Origin: CAVUNY01 sp963768585
Lineage (GTDB): Bacteria; Chloroflexota; Anaerolineae; Anaerolineales; Anaerolineaceae
Direction: 5' to 3'
Length of the DNA stretch: 64,000 bases
Assembly (NCBI GenBank): GCA_963768585.1
Contig: CAVYIF010000019.1
Location: 124,001-188,000 of the forward strand
Position 1 is the stretch's first letter. The number at the start of each line of letters is the position of its first letter. Below, piece after piece: positions 1-8,245 of the stretch. A model generated the notes under the pieces. It was not told where the DNA came from and ran no database searches. It worked only from the letters and a program-made list of their open reading frames with translations. Both the position numbers and the translations under genes were made by a program.

Positions 1-411
1 CAGGTGCACCCCCTGGGCATCGGCGGCAAAGCCGACCCGGCGCGCCTGGTGTTTACCGCCCGCCCCGGACCGGCCCTTAACGCTTCGATCATGGATATGG
101 GCAACCGCTTCCGTATGCTGGTCAACGTGGTCGATGTGGTCCCTGCCGAACAGGCCCTGCCCAAACTGCCGGTGGCCCGCGCCCTGTGGATTCCCCAACC
201 CAACCTGAAGGTCGCCGCCGCGGCCTGGATCTATGCCGGCGGCGCGCATCACGCCAGCTACAGCCAGGCGGTGACCCCCGAGATGCTGTCCGACTTCGCC
301 GAAATCGCCGGCCTCGAATTCCTGCTGATCGACAAAGATACCAGGGTCGATGAATTCAAGAAGGAACTGCGCTGGAACGAGATGTATTACATGCTGGCCA
401 AGGGTCTTTAG
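1..411 (+). CDS. araA: L-arabinose isomerase, C-terminal part
   Basis: This is the C-terminal 136 residues of L-arabinose isomerase, which converts L-arabinose to L-ribulose in the cytoplasm using a Mn-type metal. The frame is open from base 1, so the gene begins before the window. The segment HPLGIGGKADPARLVF near the start is the conserved stretch carrying one of the metal-binding histidines, and the end (KKELRWNEMYYMLAKGL) matches the usual C-terminus. It lies upstream of sugar-hydrolase genes, which suits arabinose release and use. Family recognition is confident; start and length cannot be judged. Confidence 0.9.
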   Translation, partial: QVHPLGIGGKADPARLVFTARPGPALNASIMDMGNRFRMLVNVVDVVPAEQALPKLPVARALWIPQPNLKVAAAAWIYAGGAHHASYSQAVTPEMLSDFAEIAGLEFLLIDKDTRVDEFKKELRWNEMYYMLAKGL

Positions 412-472
412 CCCACCGCTCGGAAAGCGGATCAGTTGCAAAATACTCGATTGATCCATTCGACTGTATCCA

Positions 473-496
473 GGCCGGAGTCGCGACTCCGGCCTG
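473..496. terminator. GC-rich hairpin between convergent genes
   Basis: A 24-base perfect palindrome built on AGGCCGGAGTCG sits between the end of araA and the end of the minus-strand gene that follows. No T-run follows on either side, so it may be a factor-assisted terminator or an mRNA-stabilising hairpin rather than a classic intrinsic terminator. Confidence 0.4.
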
Positions 497-562
497 CTGA
501 TTCATGCGCCTTTGGCCAAAAAAGATACAATGCACTTCGTATAGGGCGAAATTGTGTTGGGC

Positions 563-1729
563 TTACCCGAACGTATCCCGGATCGCCTCCAGGTATTCCA
601 TCCCGTTTTCAGTGTCCGGCTCCAGGTAGCTGCCCTCGGTCCATTCATTCCAGGCGTTCACCGTCACGATTTTTGGCCCATTTCCGGTCTGCAGGCGGGT
701 TTTGATATCCGCCAGCGCCTGGCGGAAGCGGGCTGGAGAATTGCCCGCCAGCACCGGGGTGTAGGGGTAACCGGCATTGATCCAGACGTCCGAGGGCAGG
801 GTGCGCGGGCTGGAATCCCAACCCATGGTCGCGTTGGGGAAATACGGCAGGTCGATCTCCCCGGTGATCTTTTCCCAGTATTCCAGGTAGCCCTGAAAAA
901 CGGCCCAGTAATCGCTCTCGGGAAAATCCGCCAGCGGCACATGGTGGATCCAGACGTAGGAAGTAAAACTGTCGAAGCCCAACCGCTTGAGCACTTCGCC
1001 TGGGCGGCGTTCCACCGTTTCGCCCGGCAGGATCCCCCGGCTCCACAGCACCTGGTTGAGGTGCAGGTCTGGAAACCCGGCGGCCTGCGTGCGCGCCCGG
1101 AAATGAGCCAGTGCGTTCCGCGTGGCTTCGACCCCGCCGAAGCTGCGCACCAGGCCGGGCAGATCGTAAATCGAAAAATAAGGCGCGCCGTCGATCAACC
1201 AGTACGAAGGGTGTTTAAAATAGCGCGTGATGACATCCGCGGTCATGGCCTCAAAAGCGGCTGGAGTGAGCGTGCCGGGGTACAGCAGCGGAGAGGCCTG
1301 CCGCTGAATTTCATTCAGTTTGGCCGGGTGGATATCCGTCCAATCGTGGTTGGCCCAGTGGATGGCGAATTTCAGCCGCTCGCGGTTTGGCGCGTGCCAG
1401 AAACCCTGCTCCAGGGCCCGTTCCAGATAAGGGCCCTCTTCCTGGGATTGGGCGCCTTTCGCGTAGAAATACCAGTCGAACAGGAAGGCGTCCACGCCGT
1501 GGTCGGCGGCGGCGTCGATCTTGCGCGCCATGACGGCCGGGTCGGATTCATCTTCGTATCCCCACACAGGCACGCGCGGTTGGCGGTGCCCCGGGTAGCG
1601 CGGTTCGGCCCGCCGCACCAGATCCCATTCCGTCCAGCCTGGGCCGTGTACGATGGCATTTCGCGGGTCGGGATGATAGTTGGGAAAATAGTAAACCGCG
1701 ACCTGGATCTCTTTTTTGACGGGTTTCAT
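563..1729 (-). CDS. Glycoside hydrolase family 99-like / WbsX-like protein
   Basis: A 388-residue soluble protein with no signal peptide. The start VAVYYFPNYHPDP, followed by GPGWTEWDLVRRAEPRYPGH, HGVDAFLFDWYFY and a late NAWNEWTEGSYLEPD, matches the WbsX-type (GH99-like TIM barrel) family found near polysaccharide genes. In that family the WNEW..G..LEP segment and the acidic residues near FDWY line the pocket. The ATG is preceded by GGAGA at good spacing. It is convergent with araA and divergent from the GH35 gene. Activity is probably endo-mannosidase-like or another glycan hydrolase; the substrate cannot be read from sequence. Confidence 0.72.
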   Translation of the reverse strand: MKPVKKEIQVAVYYFPNYHPDPRNAIVHGPGWTEWDLVRRAEPRYPGHRQPRVPVWGYEDESDPAVMARKIDAAADHGVDAFLFDWYFYAKGAQSQEEGPYLERALEQGFWHAPNRERLKFAIHWANHDWTDIHPAKLNEIQRQASPLLYPGTLTPAAFEAMTADVITRYFKHPSYWLIDGAPYFSIYDLPGLVRSFGGVEATRNALAHFRARTQAAGFPDLHLNQVLWSRGILPGETVERRPGEVLKRLGFDSFTSYVWIHHVPLADFPESDYWAVFQGYLEYWEKITGEIDLPYFPNATMGWDSSPRTLPSDVWINAGYPYTPVLAGNSPARFRQALADIKTRLQTGNGPKIVTVNAWNEWTEGSYLEPDTENGMEYLEAIRDTFG

Positions 1730-1908
1730 GCGTTAGTCTCCGCGAGTCGGAATGGCTTTATTATATAATCTATCCTGTGTCCGAATAGATTAACCGGAGA
1801 ACACCATCAGCGACCCAACCAGGGTGATCATGCACGCACCTTTTTGATTTTTCTTCGTGCCTCTGGGTCTATGGGTTTTCTTTCTCTCGTGATCAACCAG
1901 GAGAAAAA

Positions 1909-4332
1909 TTGAGCACTACCAATATTTCCATCGATCTCACTTCCCCCGATCTGAGTTTTCAATCTGGCCACCTGCGCATGGGCGGAAGCAGCCCGGAGGG
2001 AGTCGAAATTAACGCCAACAGCCGCTTTTTGACCCTGGGCGGCCGCCCGTGGTTCCCGGTGATGGGCGAATTCCACTTCTCGCGTTATCCTGCAGCCGAA
2101 TGGCGCGACGAACTGCTTAAGATGAAGGCCGGCGGCATCCAGGTGGTGGCGACCTATATCTTCTGGAACCACCACGAGGAGATCCAGGGCCGCTTCGATT
2201 GGGATGGGAATCGCGACCTGCGCCGCTTTGTCGAACTATGCGCCGCTTTGGGATTGTACAGCTACCCGCGCATTGGTCCCTGGGCGCACGGTGAGGCCCG
2301 CCGGGGCGGTTTTCCCGATTGGCTGGCGGCCGCCTGCCCGCGCACTCGCCAGGATGACCCGGACTATTTAAAGTATGTCGAAATTTTTTACCGCCAGATA
2401 GCTGCCCAGCTCAACGGCCTGCTGTGGAAGGACGGGGGCCCGGTCATCGGCATCCAGCTCGAGAATGAACTGGCCGACCAGCCTGAGCATATTCGCACCC
2501 TCAAGCGCGTGGCGCGGGCTGTTGGTTTTGACGTACCGCTCTACACCATGACCGGCTGGGGCCTGGCCCAGGTACCCCAGGACGAGGTCATCCCGGTCTT
2601 TGGCGGCTACCCGGATGCCCCCTGGGATCATGCAATCGAGGGCTGGTCGCGTGACAGCCGCAAGCTGTATTTCTTTTCCCCGGTGCGCGACCAGCAGGTG
2701 CTGGGCGGCGACCTGCGTGCCGATCCCAACGCGCCGGACCAGGCTTACCTGGCGCGTTATCCATTTGGCACCTGTGAGCTCGGCGGTGGGGTGCAGGTCA
2801 CCTACCACCGTCGCCCCTATATTCAGCCCCAGGATATCTCGGCCATTGCCCTCTCACGCCTGGGCAGCGGCGCTAACTGGTTGGGTTATTACATGTATCA
2901 CGGCGGCACCCAACCCCTCGGCCAGCTTTCCACCCTCCAGGAATCACAGGATACCGGTTATCCCAACGACCTGCCGGTCCGTTCCTACGATTTCCAGGCC
3001 CCTTTGGGTGAATCCGGCCAGGTGCGCGAGCATTACCACCGCCTGCGTCTGCTCCATCTGTTTCTGCAAGATTTCGGCGCGCAGATGGCCCACATGCCTT
3101 CGATCTTGCCTGACCGGCTGCCGCCTGACCTGGATAACCGCTCTGTTGTGCGCTGGGCTGTCCGTTCGGATGGGGAGCGTGGTTTCATTTTTATCAACAA
3201 CTACCAGCGCATCGAGAATTTGCCTGTCCGCCTGGGCGTGCAGTTCGAACTGCGCCTCAAAGATGCTGTGCTGCGCTTGCCGGCTGCCCCGCTGGCTGTT
3301 CCCGCAGGGCTGCACGCCATCTGGCCTATTCATCTCGATCTGGGCGGCGTGCGCCTGGTGTATGCTACCGCCCAGCCGGTTTGCCGGCTGGACAGCCCGC
3401 ACCTGCCCTGTTTCGTCTTCGCCGCGGATGATGGCCTGCCCGCCGAATTTGCCTTCGACGGCGGCGATAAAAATACGGTTGTTACCGGCTGGCTGCGCGA
3501 GCCCGAAACTGCCATGGTCAATCTCAACCCGATTGAAGGCCGGGCGGGAATATATCAACTTTCTTCCGGGGCTGACCGCATATATACCGTTACCCGTGGC
3601 GATCAGCCGGTTTGCAATCTGATTCTGCTTTCGGTTTTTGATGCGCTGCGCTGCTGGAAGGCGCGCATGTGGGGTGCGGAGCGCATTTTCCTCTCCCCCG
3701 CAGCCTTGCTCTTTGACGGCGAGAACCTGCGCCTGCGTGCCGCTCAGGTTTCCGATCTGTGGTTCAGCGTTTATCCTGCCCTGCCCACAGCCCTGCGCTG
3801 CCAGGACGCCTCCCTGACAGGGATCAACCAGGGGCCATTTACCTTTTTTCAACTGCCTCAGCCTGACGTGAAATGCCCGGTCGCGGCTCGCCGGCTCCAG
3901 CCGGCAGGACCGGCCCGCGTGGTGCCCCTTGGATTGGCGGGCGTGGCCCAGTCTCCCGGCGATGCCGATTTCGAGCAGGCCGAGGCCTGGCGGGTGGACT
4001 TTCCTGAGGGTTTACCGGTCGATGCGGCTGGGGTCCGCCTGCGGGTGGACTACACTGGTGATGCGGCCCGCGCTTATCTGGGTAGCGAACTGGTGTCCGA
4101 CGATTTCTATGCCGGCCGCCCATGGGAAATCGACCTGCGCCGCCTCGATCCTCGCATCCTGGCAGATGGCCTGGTTTTGAAGTTCCTGCCCCTGCGCAGC
4201 GATGCGCCCATCTATTTGCCAGGCGATTGGCGTTCGGCTCTCGGGCCGGAGGATGCGCTGCTGGAAGTGCGCGAGATGCGGGCGGTGGTCGAGGTTGAGG
4301 CTGCCGTCTCAACCAGGGAAGGATTGCAGTGA
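1909..4332 (+). CDS. Glycoside hydrolase family 35 beta-galactosidase
   Basis: An 807-residue protein starting with TTG; AGGAG six bases upstream supports this start. The N-terminal TIM barrel shows the GH35 signatures MGEFHFSRYP (about residues 49-58), VVATYIFWNHHE and IGPWAHGEARRGGFPDWL, then IGIQLENEL near residue 185, whose NE pair holds the acid/base Glu. The nucleophile Glu is probably in FGTCELGGG near residue 290. C-terminal beta domains follow. There is no signal peptide, so it is probably cytoplasmic and acts on imported galactosides. Its stop overlaps the next start in a GTGA arrangement, so the two genes are translationally coupled. Confidence 0.9.
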   Translation: MSTTNISIDLTSPDLSFQSGHLRMGGSSPEGVEINANSRFLTLGGRPWFPVMGEFHFSRYPAAEWRDELLKMKAGGIQVVATYIFWNHHEEIQGRFDWDGNRDLRRFVELCAALGLYSYPRIGPWAHGEARRGGFPDWLAAACPRTRQDDPDYLKYVEIFYRQIAAQLNGLLWKDGGPVIGIQLENELADQPEHIRTLKRVARAVGFDVPLYTMTGWGLAQVPQDEVIPVFGGYPDAPWDHAIEGWSRDSRKLYFFSPVRDQQVLGGDLRADPNAPDQAYLARYPFGTCELGGGVQVTYHRRPYIQPQDISAIALSRLGSGANWLGYYMYHGGTQPLGQLSTLQESQDTGYPNDLPVRSYDFQAPLGESGQVREHYHRLRLLHLFLQDFGAQMAHMPSILPDRLPPDLDNRSVVRWAVRSDGERGFIFINNYQRIENLPVRLGVQFELRLKDAVLRLPAAPLAVPAGLHAIWPIHLDLGGVRLVYATAQPVCRLDSPHLPCFVFAADDGLPAEFAFDGGDKNTVVTGWLREPETAMVNLNPIEGRAGIYQLSSGADRIYTVTRGDQPVCNLILLSVFDALRCWKARMWGAERIFLSPAALLFDGENLRLRAAQVSDLWFSVYPALPTALRCQDASLTGINQGPFTFFQLPQPDVKCPVAARRLQPAGPARVVPLGLAGVAQSPGDADFEQAEAWRVDFPEGLPVDAAGVRLRVDYTGDAARAYLGSELVSDDFYAGRPWEIDLRRLDPRILADGLVLKFLPLRSDAPIYLPGDWRSALGPEDALLEVREMRAVVEVEAAVSTREGLQ

Positions 4333-5612
4333 TAACGCTCCCTGATTTTTTTATCCCCACCCGCTTAATCCCCGACCAGGACTATCGCCTGGATCTGGCC
4401 GAGCGCGCCCTGTTGCGCCGCCTGGCGGCGCGCGTGGCTGAGCTGGCCGCTCAACCAGAGCAGGCTGAAAAACGAGAATTGTGGCGCCGCCATAACCGTC
4501 TCGAAGCGCTTCGCCCGCTGATTTTTTGTGATCCCGAGAATTCCTGGCACGAAATTCTGCCCGAAGAAACCCTGGCCTGCCGCGGCCCGCTGGCCCGCCA
4601 ATGGGAGTTTGCCCTGCGGCGCGAGATCTTCTGGGGCGAGCAAATGGGCGACGACCGCCCGCTTGAGCCCTTTTTTAACGTCGCCGTGCCCTACGAGAAG
4701 CCCTTTTGGGGCCTGCGCGAGCGGCGTGTGGGTGGGCAGGACGGCGGGTCTTATGTCTGGGACGCCCCGGTCAAGAGCGAGGCCGATTTTGATCGGCTGC
4801 GCCTGCCGACCATCGCCGCCGATTTTGCGGCTGCGGACCGTCTGGAAGACCTGGCGGGCGAGCTCTTCGACGGGCTGCTGACTGTCCGCCGCCGTACAGC
4901 CTGGTGGTGGACCACGGGCATGACCTGGACCCTGGTCGACCTGCGCGGCATGCAGCAGGTGATGTTTGATATGACCGACCGCCCGCAGTTCCTGCACCGC
5001 CTGATGGCCCTGCTGCGCGACGGTACCCTGCAGCTTGCGGAAGGGCTCGAGCAGGCCGGGTTGCTGGCGCCCAACTGGGACGGGGCCTATGTCGGTTCGG
5101 GCGGCCTGGGGTACAGCGACGAACTGCCCCAGCCGGACTATGCCGGGCAGGTGCGCATGCAGGATCTGTGGGTGTTGGGTGAAAGTCAGGAGACGGTCGG
5201 GGTCTCGCCGCGCATGTTCGCCGAATTCATCTGGCCTTACCAGCGTCCTATTCTCGAACGATTTGGCCTGGTGTGTTACGGCTGCTGTGAACCCCTCGAT
5301 ACCCGCTGGAAGGTTATCCGTGAGCTGCCCAACCTGCGTCGGGTCTCGATCTCGCCCTGGGCCGACCGCGAAAAAATGGCCGCTGCCCTGGGCAGCCGCT
5401 ACATTTTCTCGATGAAGCCCAACCCTGCCGACCTGGCCATGGAAGGCTTTGATCCTGAGCGCATCCGCGCTGTCCTGCGCCGCGATCTTGAAATTACCCG
5501 CGGCTGCCGGGTGGAGGTGGTCATGAAAGATAACCATACCATCCGCCGCGATCCGCGCCGCGTGGTCGAGTGGGTGCGCATCGCTCGCGAAGAAGCCGGG
5601 CGCATCGGGTAA
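4329..5612 (+). CDS. Uroporphyrinogen decarboxylase (URO-D) superfamily protein
   Basis: A 427-residue protein whose GTG start overlaps the GH35 stop by four bases. The C-terminal half (VCYGCCEPLDTRWKVIRELPNL, then SISPWADREKMAAALG and SMKPNPADLA) resembles the URO-D/MtaA barrel found in many anaerobe genes linked to sugar or methyl metabolism. The position of the His of the zinc HxC motif in MtaA-type methyltransferases reads YGC here, so classic zinc methyltransferase chemistry is doubtful. True haem biosynthesis is unlikely because the N-terminal signature is absent. Coupling to GH35 implies a role in the same carbohydrate pathway, but the reaction is unknown. Confidence 0.7.
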   Translation: MITLPDFFIPTRLIPDQDYRLDLAERALLRRLAARVAELAAQPEQAEKRELWRRHNRLEALRPLIFCDPENSWHEILPEETLACRGPLARQWEFALRREIFWGEQMGDDRPLEPFFNVAVPYEKPFWGLRERRVGGQDGGSYVWDAPVKSEADFDRLRLPTIAADFAAADRLEDLAGELFDGLLTVRRRTAWWWTTGMTWTLVDLRGMQQVMFDMTDRPQFLHRLMALLRDGTLQLAEGLEQAGLLAPNWDGAYVGSGGLGYSDELPQPDYAGQVRMQDLWVLGESQETVGVSPRMFAEFIWPYQRPILERFGLVCYGCCEPLDTRWKVIRELPNLRRVSISPWADREKMAAALGSRYIFSMKPNPADLAMEGFDPERIRAVLRRDLEITRGCRVEVVMKDNHTIRRDPRRVVEWVRIAREEAGRIG

Positions 5613-5665
5613 TCAGCCGGTTGGCGCGGCAGCGCCAAAATCAGGGTCGACCGACCTCAGACTTG

Positions 5666-5706
5666 CAAATAAATGATAAAAATCTCACATTTTTATCATT
5701 TATTTG
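5666..5706. promoter_or_regulatory. 18-bp perfect AT-rich inverted repeat
   Basis: CAAATAAATGATAAAAAT is followed by a five-base loop and its exact complement, an AT-only island in GC-rich DNA. TATACT two bases downstream (5709-5714) could be a -10 box for the gene starting at 5817. The repeat would then cover the -35/spacer region like an operator. It could equally be the terminator hairpin of the GH35/URO-D operon. Confidence 0.5.
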
Positions 5707-5816
5707 TTATACTGTAGCTGGTAATTTTATCGTGCAGGGCGCCTCTGCCCACGGCAAGACCATAAATTGGCATCCTGTTTGCTTTTTTTAGCTGCGTTGA
5801 CCCGGATGGAGATGGG

Positions 5817-6815
5817 GTGGAACTGAATACTTTTCATGTATTTTTGCAGCAGCTCAGTCTACCTCTCGTCAGGCGGGACCAGTACATCACGTTGGTTGGC
5901 GAGTTTGAAAGCTTCTGCCAGGAAATGGGCGCCAGCCCGGCTGGCTGGACAGCGCGAGCCTTTATCACCGAGTTAACCCGCACCGGCCGCGACAGTCACG
6001 AAAATCTGCTTGCCCTGGCGCACTACGGGCGTTTTCTCAACAATAATGAAATTTATGTTGCTGCCTTCGAGCTACTGGACGGAGCCGAAGTGATGGGCAA
6101 TCTCTCTCAAAAGCTGGCGGCCGAAGTTGGCCTGGTGCGGCGCGATGCAATCTTTGCCAGCGTCCCGCTGCCTACACCGGGTACGTCCGGCGCCGAGAAG
6201 GCGGCCCGCATGCAGGCTGTGATTGACCGCATGGAGCGGACACTCGACCCGGAGGTTTGCCACCGCGTATTGGGCGATGGGCTGCGCGACCTTAAAGACG
6301 AATGGTATCTGGATGAGCGCCGAAAGTACCAGGAATGCGGTGGGATCGATGCTTACCTGGTGCGCAAGAAGCAGGACTTGATTGCCGAATTGGAGCATAT
6401 TCAGGCCGGGGGCGGGCTTTATTTCAGCCAACCGGTTACCCCGGAAATGCTGGATTTTGTGCGCTGCACGCCTGAGATCGGCGGTGGTGTGCGCCAGGGC
6501 AATATCCTCTACGTTGTCAAAATTCCTTACCAGGCGCATGAATACGTAACCGCTGGCGATGATCTGCAAAAACGTTATGCTTACTGCCACTGTCCCTGGG
6601 TGCGCGAATCGCTCCGCCCGGGCAGCAATTTGCCCAAAGTATCCTCTACCTTTTGCCAGTGCAGCCTGGGTTTCGTCAAGAAGCCCTGGGAAGTTGTTTT
6701 TGACCGCCCTCTGGAAGCCGAGGTGGTTGAGTCGGTGCTGGAAGGCGACATGTGGTGCAAGATCGCCGTCCACCTGCCGGAGGAAGTGCTCCAGGGCGGC
6801 GCGCCCGGCGGTTGA
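5817..6815 (+). CDS. Conserved cysteine-motif protein, function unknown
   Basis: A 332-residue protein; GTG start chosen because GGAGA lies five bases upstream. The first 110 residues look like an all-helical domain (MELNTFHVFLQQLSLPLVRRDQY). The C-terminal 110 residues carry a cysteine cluster, YCHCPWVRESL followed by STFCQCSLGFVKKPWEVVF, which could bind metal or serve redox chemistry. The layout is reminiscent of families annotated only as DUFs (possibly DUF6144), but I cannot name it safely. No signal peptide or membrane segment. Isolated between a regulatory-looking inverted repeat and the convergent lspA gene. Confidence 0.6.
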   Translation: MELNTFHVFLQQLSLPLVRRDQYITLVGEFESFCQEMGASPAGWTARAFITELTRTGRDSHENLLALAHYGRFLNNNEIYVAAFELLDGAEVMGNLSQKLAAEVGLVRRDAIFASVPLPTPGTSGAEKAARMQAVIDRMERTLDPEVCHRVLGDGLRDLKDEWYLDERRKYQECGGIDAYLVRKKQDLIAELEHIQAGGGLYFSQPVTPEMLDFVRCTPEIGGGVRQGNILYVVKIPYQAHEYVTAGDDLQKRYAYCHCPWVRESLRPGSNLPKVSSTFCQCSLGFVKKPWEVVFDRPLEAEVVESVLEGDMWCKIAVHLPEEVLQGGAPGG

Positions 6816-6904
6816 TTGCCGGGTCAGGCATGCTGAATTCCAGCCGGGGGATGCCTTGATTGAGAAACAGCGGTAAGTTTACCTGCGCGGGCCGCACGCG
6901 GAGA

Positions 6905-7417
6905 TCACTCCGGCGCTGATGGAGGCTTTTCCTGTGTACCGGCCAGCGCAAAAAGCACAATCCCTGACACGATAGCGATATCCGCCAGGTTCATGATCCC
7001 CGTGCGCAGGGGGCCAATCCCAAAACTGACAAAATCGATTACCATCCCCTGGTTGAACAGGCGATCGAGCAGGTTTCCCAGGCCCCCAGCCGCTGTCATG
7101 GAGAGGCCGGCTAACTGCCACAGGTTGATGCTGTTAGCCCGCAGTGCGAATACCACGGTCAGCGGCAGGATGATTGCCACCAGGACCACAAAGAGTAGAA
7201 AGCGCGCTTCGCCCGGCAGGCCGGCGCCCAGACTGAGCATACCGCCCGAGTTTTCCGCGTATTGGATACGCACCACACCCCCCAGCAGCGAGATTGGTGC
7301 AGCGGAGGCCAGTGTATTTTGCGCTATTTTCTTCGTCATCTGGTCACAGCCGGTGCAAAGCACCAGTACCAGGATCACGATGCCCAGCCGGGTAAAAATC
7401 TTTGTTGATATTGGCAT
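6905..7417 (-). CDS. lspA: Lipoprotein signal peptidase (signal peptidase II)
   Basis: A 170-residue membrane aspartyl protease that removes signal peptides from prolipoproteins. Four hydrophobic segments are visible. Family landmarks are CDQMTKK after the first segment, AENSGGMLSLG, then GGLGNLLDR and VIDFVSFG...MNLADIAIVSG, which carry the two catalytic aspartates (in LLDR and NLAD). Length is typical. The N-terminus itself reads LVLCTGCDQ, lipobox-like, but this is the first transmembrane helix. It is followed downstream by the cysteine-motif gene in convergent orientation. Confidence 0.88.
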   Translation of the reverse strand: MPISTKIFTRLGIVILVLVLCTGCDQMTKKIAQNTLASAAPISLLGGVVRIQYAENSGGMLSLGAGLPGEARFLLFVVLVAIILPLTVVFALRANSINLWQLAGLSMTAAGGLGNLLDRLFNQGMVIDFVSFGIGPLRTGIMNLADIAIVSGIVLFALAGTQEKPPSAPE

Positions 7418-7443
7418 TTCTTAGCCAGAGTAAATTGCAGCGT

Positions 7444-7872
7444 TCATTTCTTTTTAGCGCCTGAGCGGCTCAGCAGCCAGCATACTGTTCCAAATGCTGC
7501 GCCCAGCGCCGCGCCGAAGGCTATGGCTTGGGGCCTATCCATCAGTACTCGACTGCCTTCACCCAAAACCGTTTCTTGTGAGAAGATCATCCCAACCACC
7601 CCATGGTTTATAATGGCGGATTTTCCCGCCACCAGCACGCCACCGCCACCGCCGCTGACTTCAATATTACCGCCGGCTACCAGGGCATTCCCGCCGCTGT
7701 TGGAAATTTGCATATCCTTGCCCGCCACCATGGCATTCGCCGCGCTCCGCGAAATCCACATCTCATTTCCCGACCGGGCTGCCAGCGCCACAGAACGCGA
7801 CAAGTACACAACTTCTGCTTCCGCCGTCTGGCTTGTTGGGTCTGCGTTGGTCTCTGCTTGTTGGTCTGCCAT
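7444..7872 (-). CDS. Small beta-repeat (bactofilin-like) membrane-anchored protein
   Basis: A 142-residue protein with GGAGGA before the ATG. Residues 22-95 form short repeats of about nine to ten residues with the pattern small-V-A-G-x-x-hydrophobic-x-I (NAMVAGKDMQISNSG, NALVAGGNIEVSGGG, GVLVAGKSAIINHG), suggesting a narrow beta-helix like bactofilins. A hydrophobic segment near residues 115-133 and a KKK tail suggest a C-terminal membrane anchor. It lies just upstream of lspA on the same strand, 26 bases away, so both may share a transcript. Bactofilin relationship is an inference from repeat style. Confidence 0.6.
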   Translation of the reverse strand: MADQQAETNADPTSQTAEAEVVYLSRSVALAARSGNEMWISRSAANAMVAGKDMQISNSGGNALVAGGNIEVSGGGGGVLVAGKSAIINHGVVGMIFSQETVLGEGSRVLMDRPQAIAFGAALGAAFGTVCWLLSRSGAKKK

Positions 7873-8245
7873 GTTTATCCTCCGTTAGATTTTCCTTTAC
7901 CCGCACGGGCCTGCGCATAGTGTGCTTTCGGCGAGGTGTGTTTTGCCTAATTTTACCCTTACTCTGTTCTGGGTGGTATCGATCGCTCCTCCGGGGTCAA
8001 ACACTGGCAACCGCTGCTCGAGAATCGTTTAAAAAACGCCTGTCCCGGGACGCCGGTTTCAGTTTGTAAATCGCTTTCCTTTGGGAAAACCAGTTTTAAG
8101 GATAACCCTTTGGCCCCTACGGGGTTATACTGCTTAAGCTGCTTGCGCAAGGCCGGTCAGGTTGTACCGGCTTTTTCTCCGGACTCTTTTCAGGGAAAAA
8201 TTTCGTTCGCGTCGCGCTGAATCTTTTAGCACAGGAGCTGCGTCA
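7873..8245. other. Intergenic region, divergent promoters
   Basis: A 373-base region between divergently transcribed genes. I see a short inverted repeat ATAACCC/GGGTTAT at 8102-8128 overlapping a GTTATACT box, a plausible promoter for the transporter gene. No convincing coding frame is present. Confidence 0.4.

Noticed and set aside
554..1768. A 404-residue plus-strand frame
   Set aside because: Antisense to the WbsX/GH99-like gene, which has clear family motifs and a ribosome site.
4329..5612. Haem-biosynthetic HemE
   Set aside because: The typical HemE N-terminal signature is absent, and coupling to a beta-galactosidase argues against haem synthesis.
6905..7417. LspA N-terminus as a lipoprotein with lipobox
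   Set aside because: LVLCTGC resembles a lipobox, but the rest is clearly the signal peptidase II fold and the segment is its first membrane helix.
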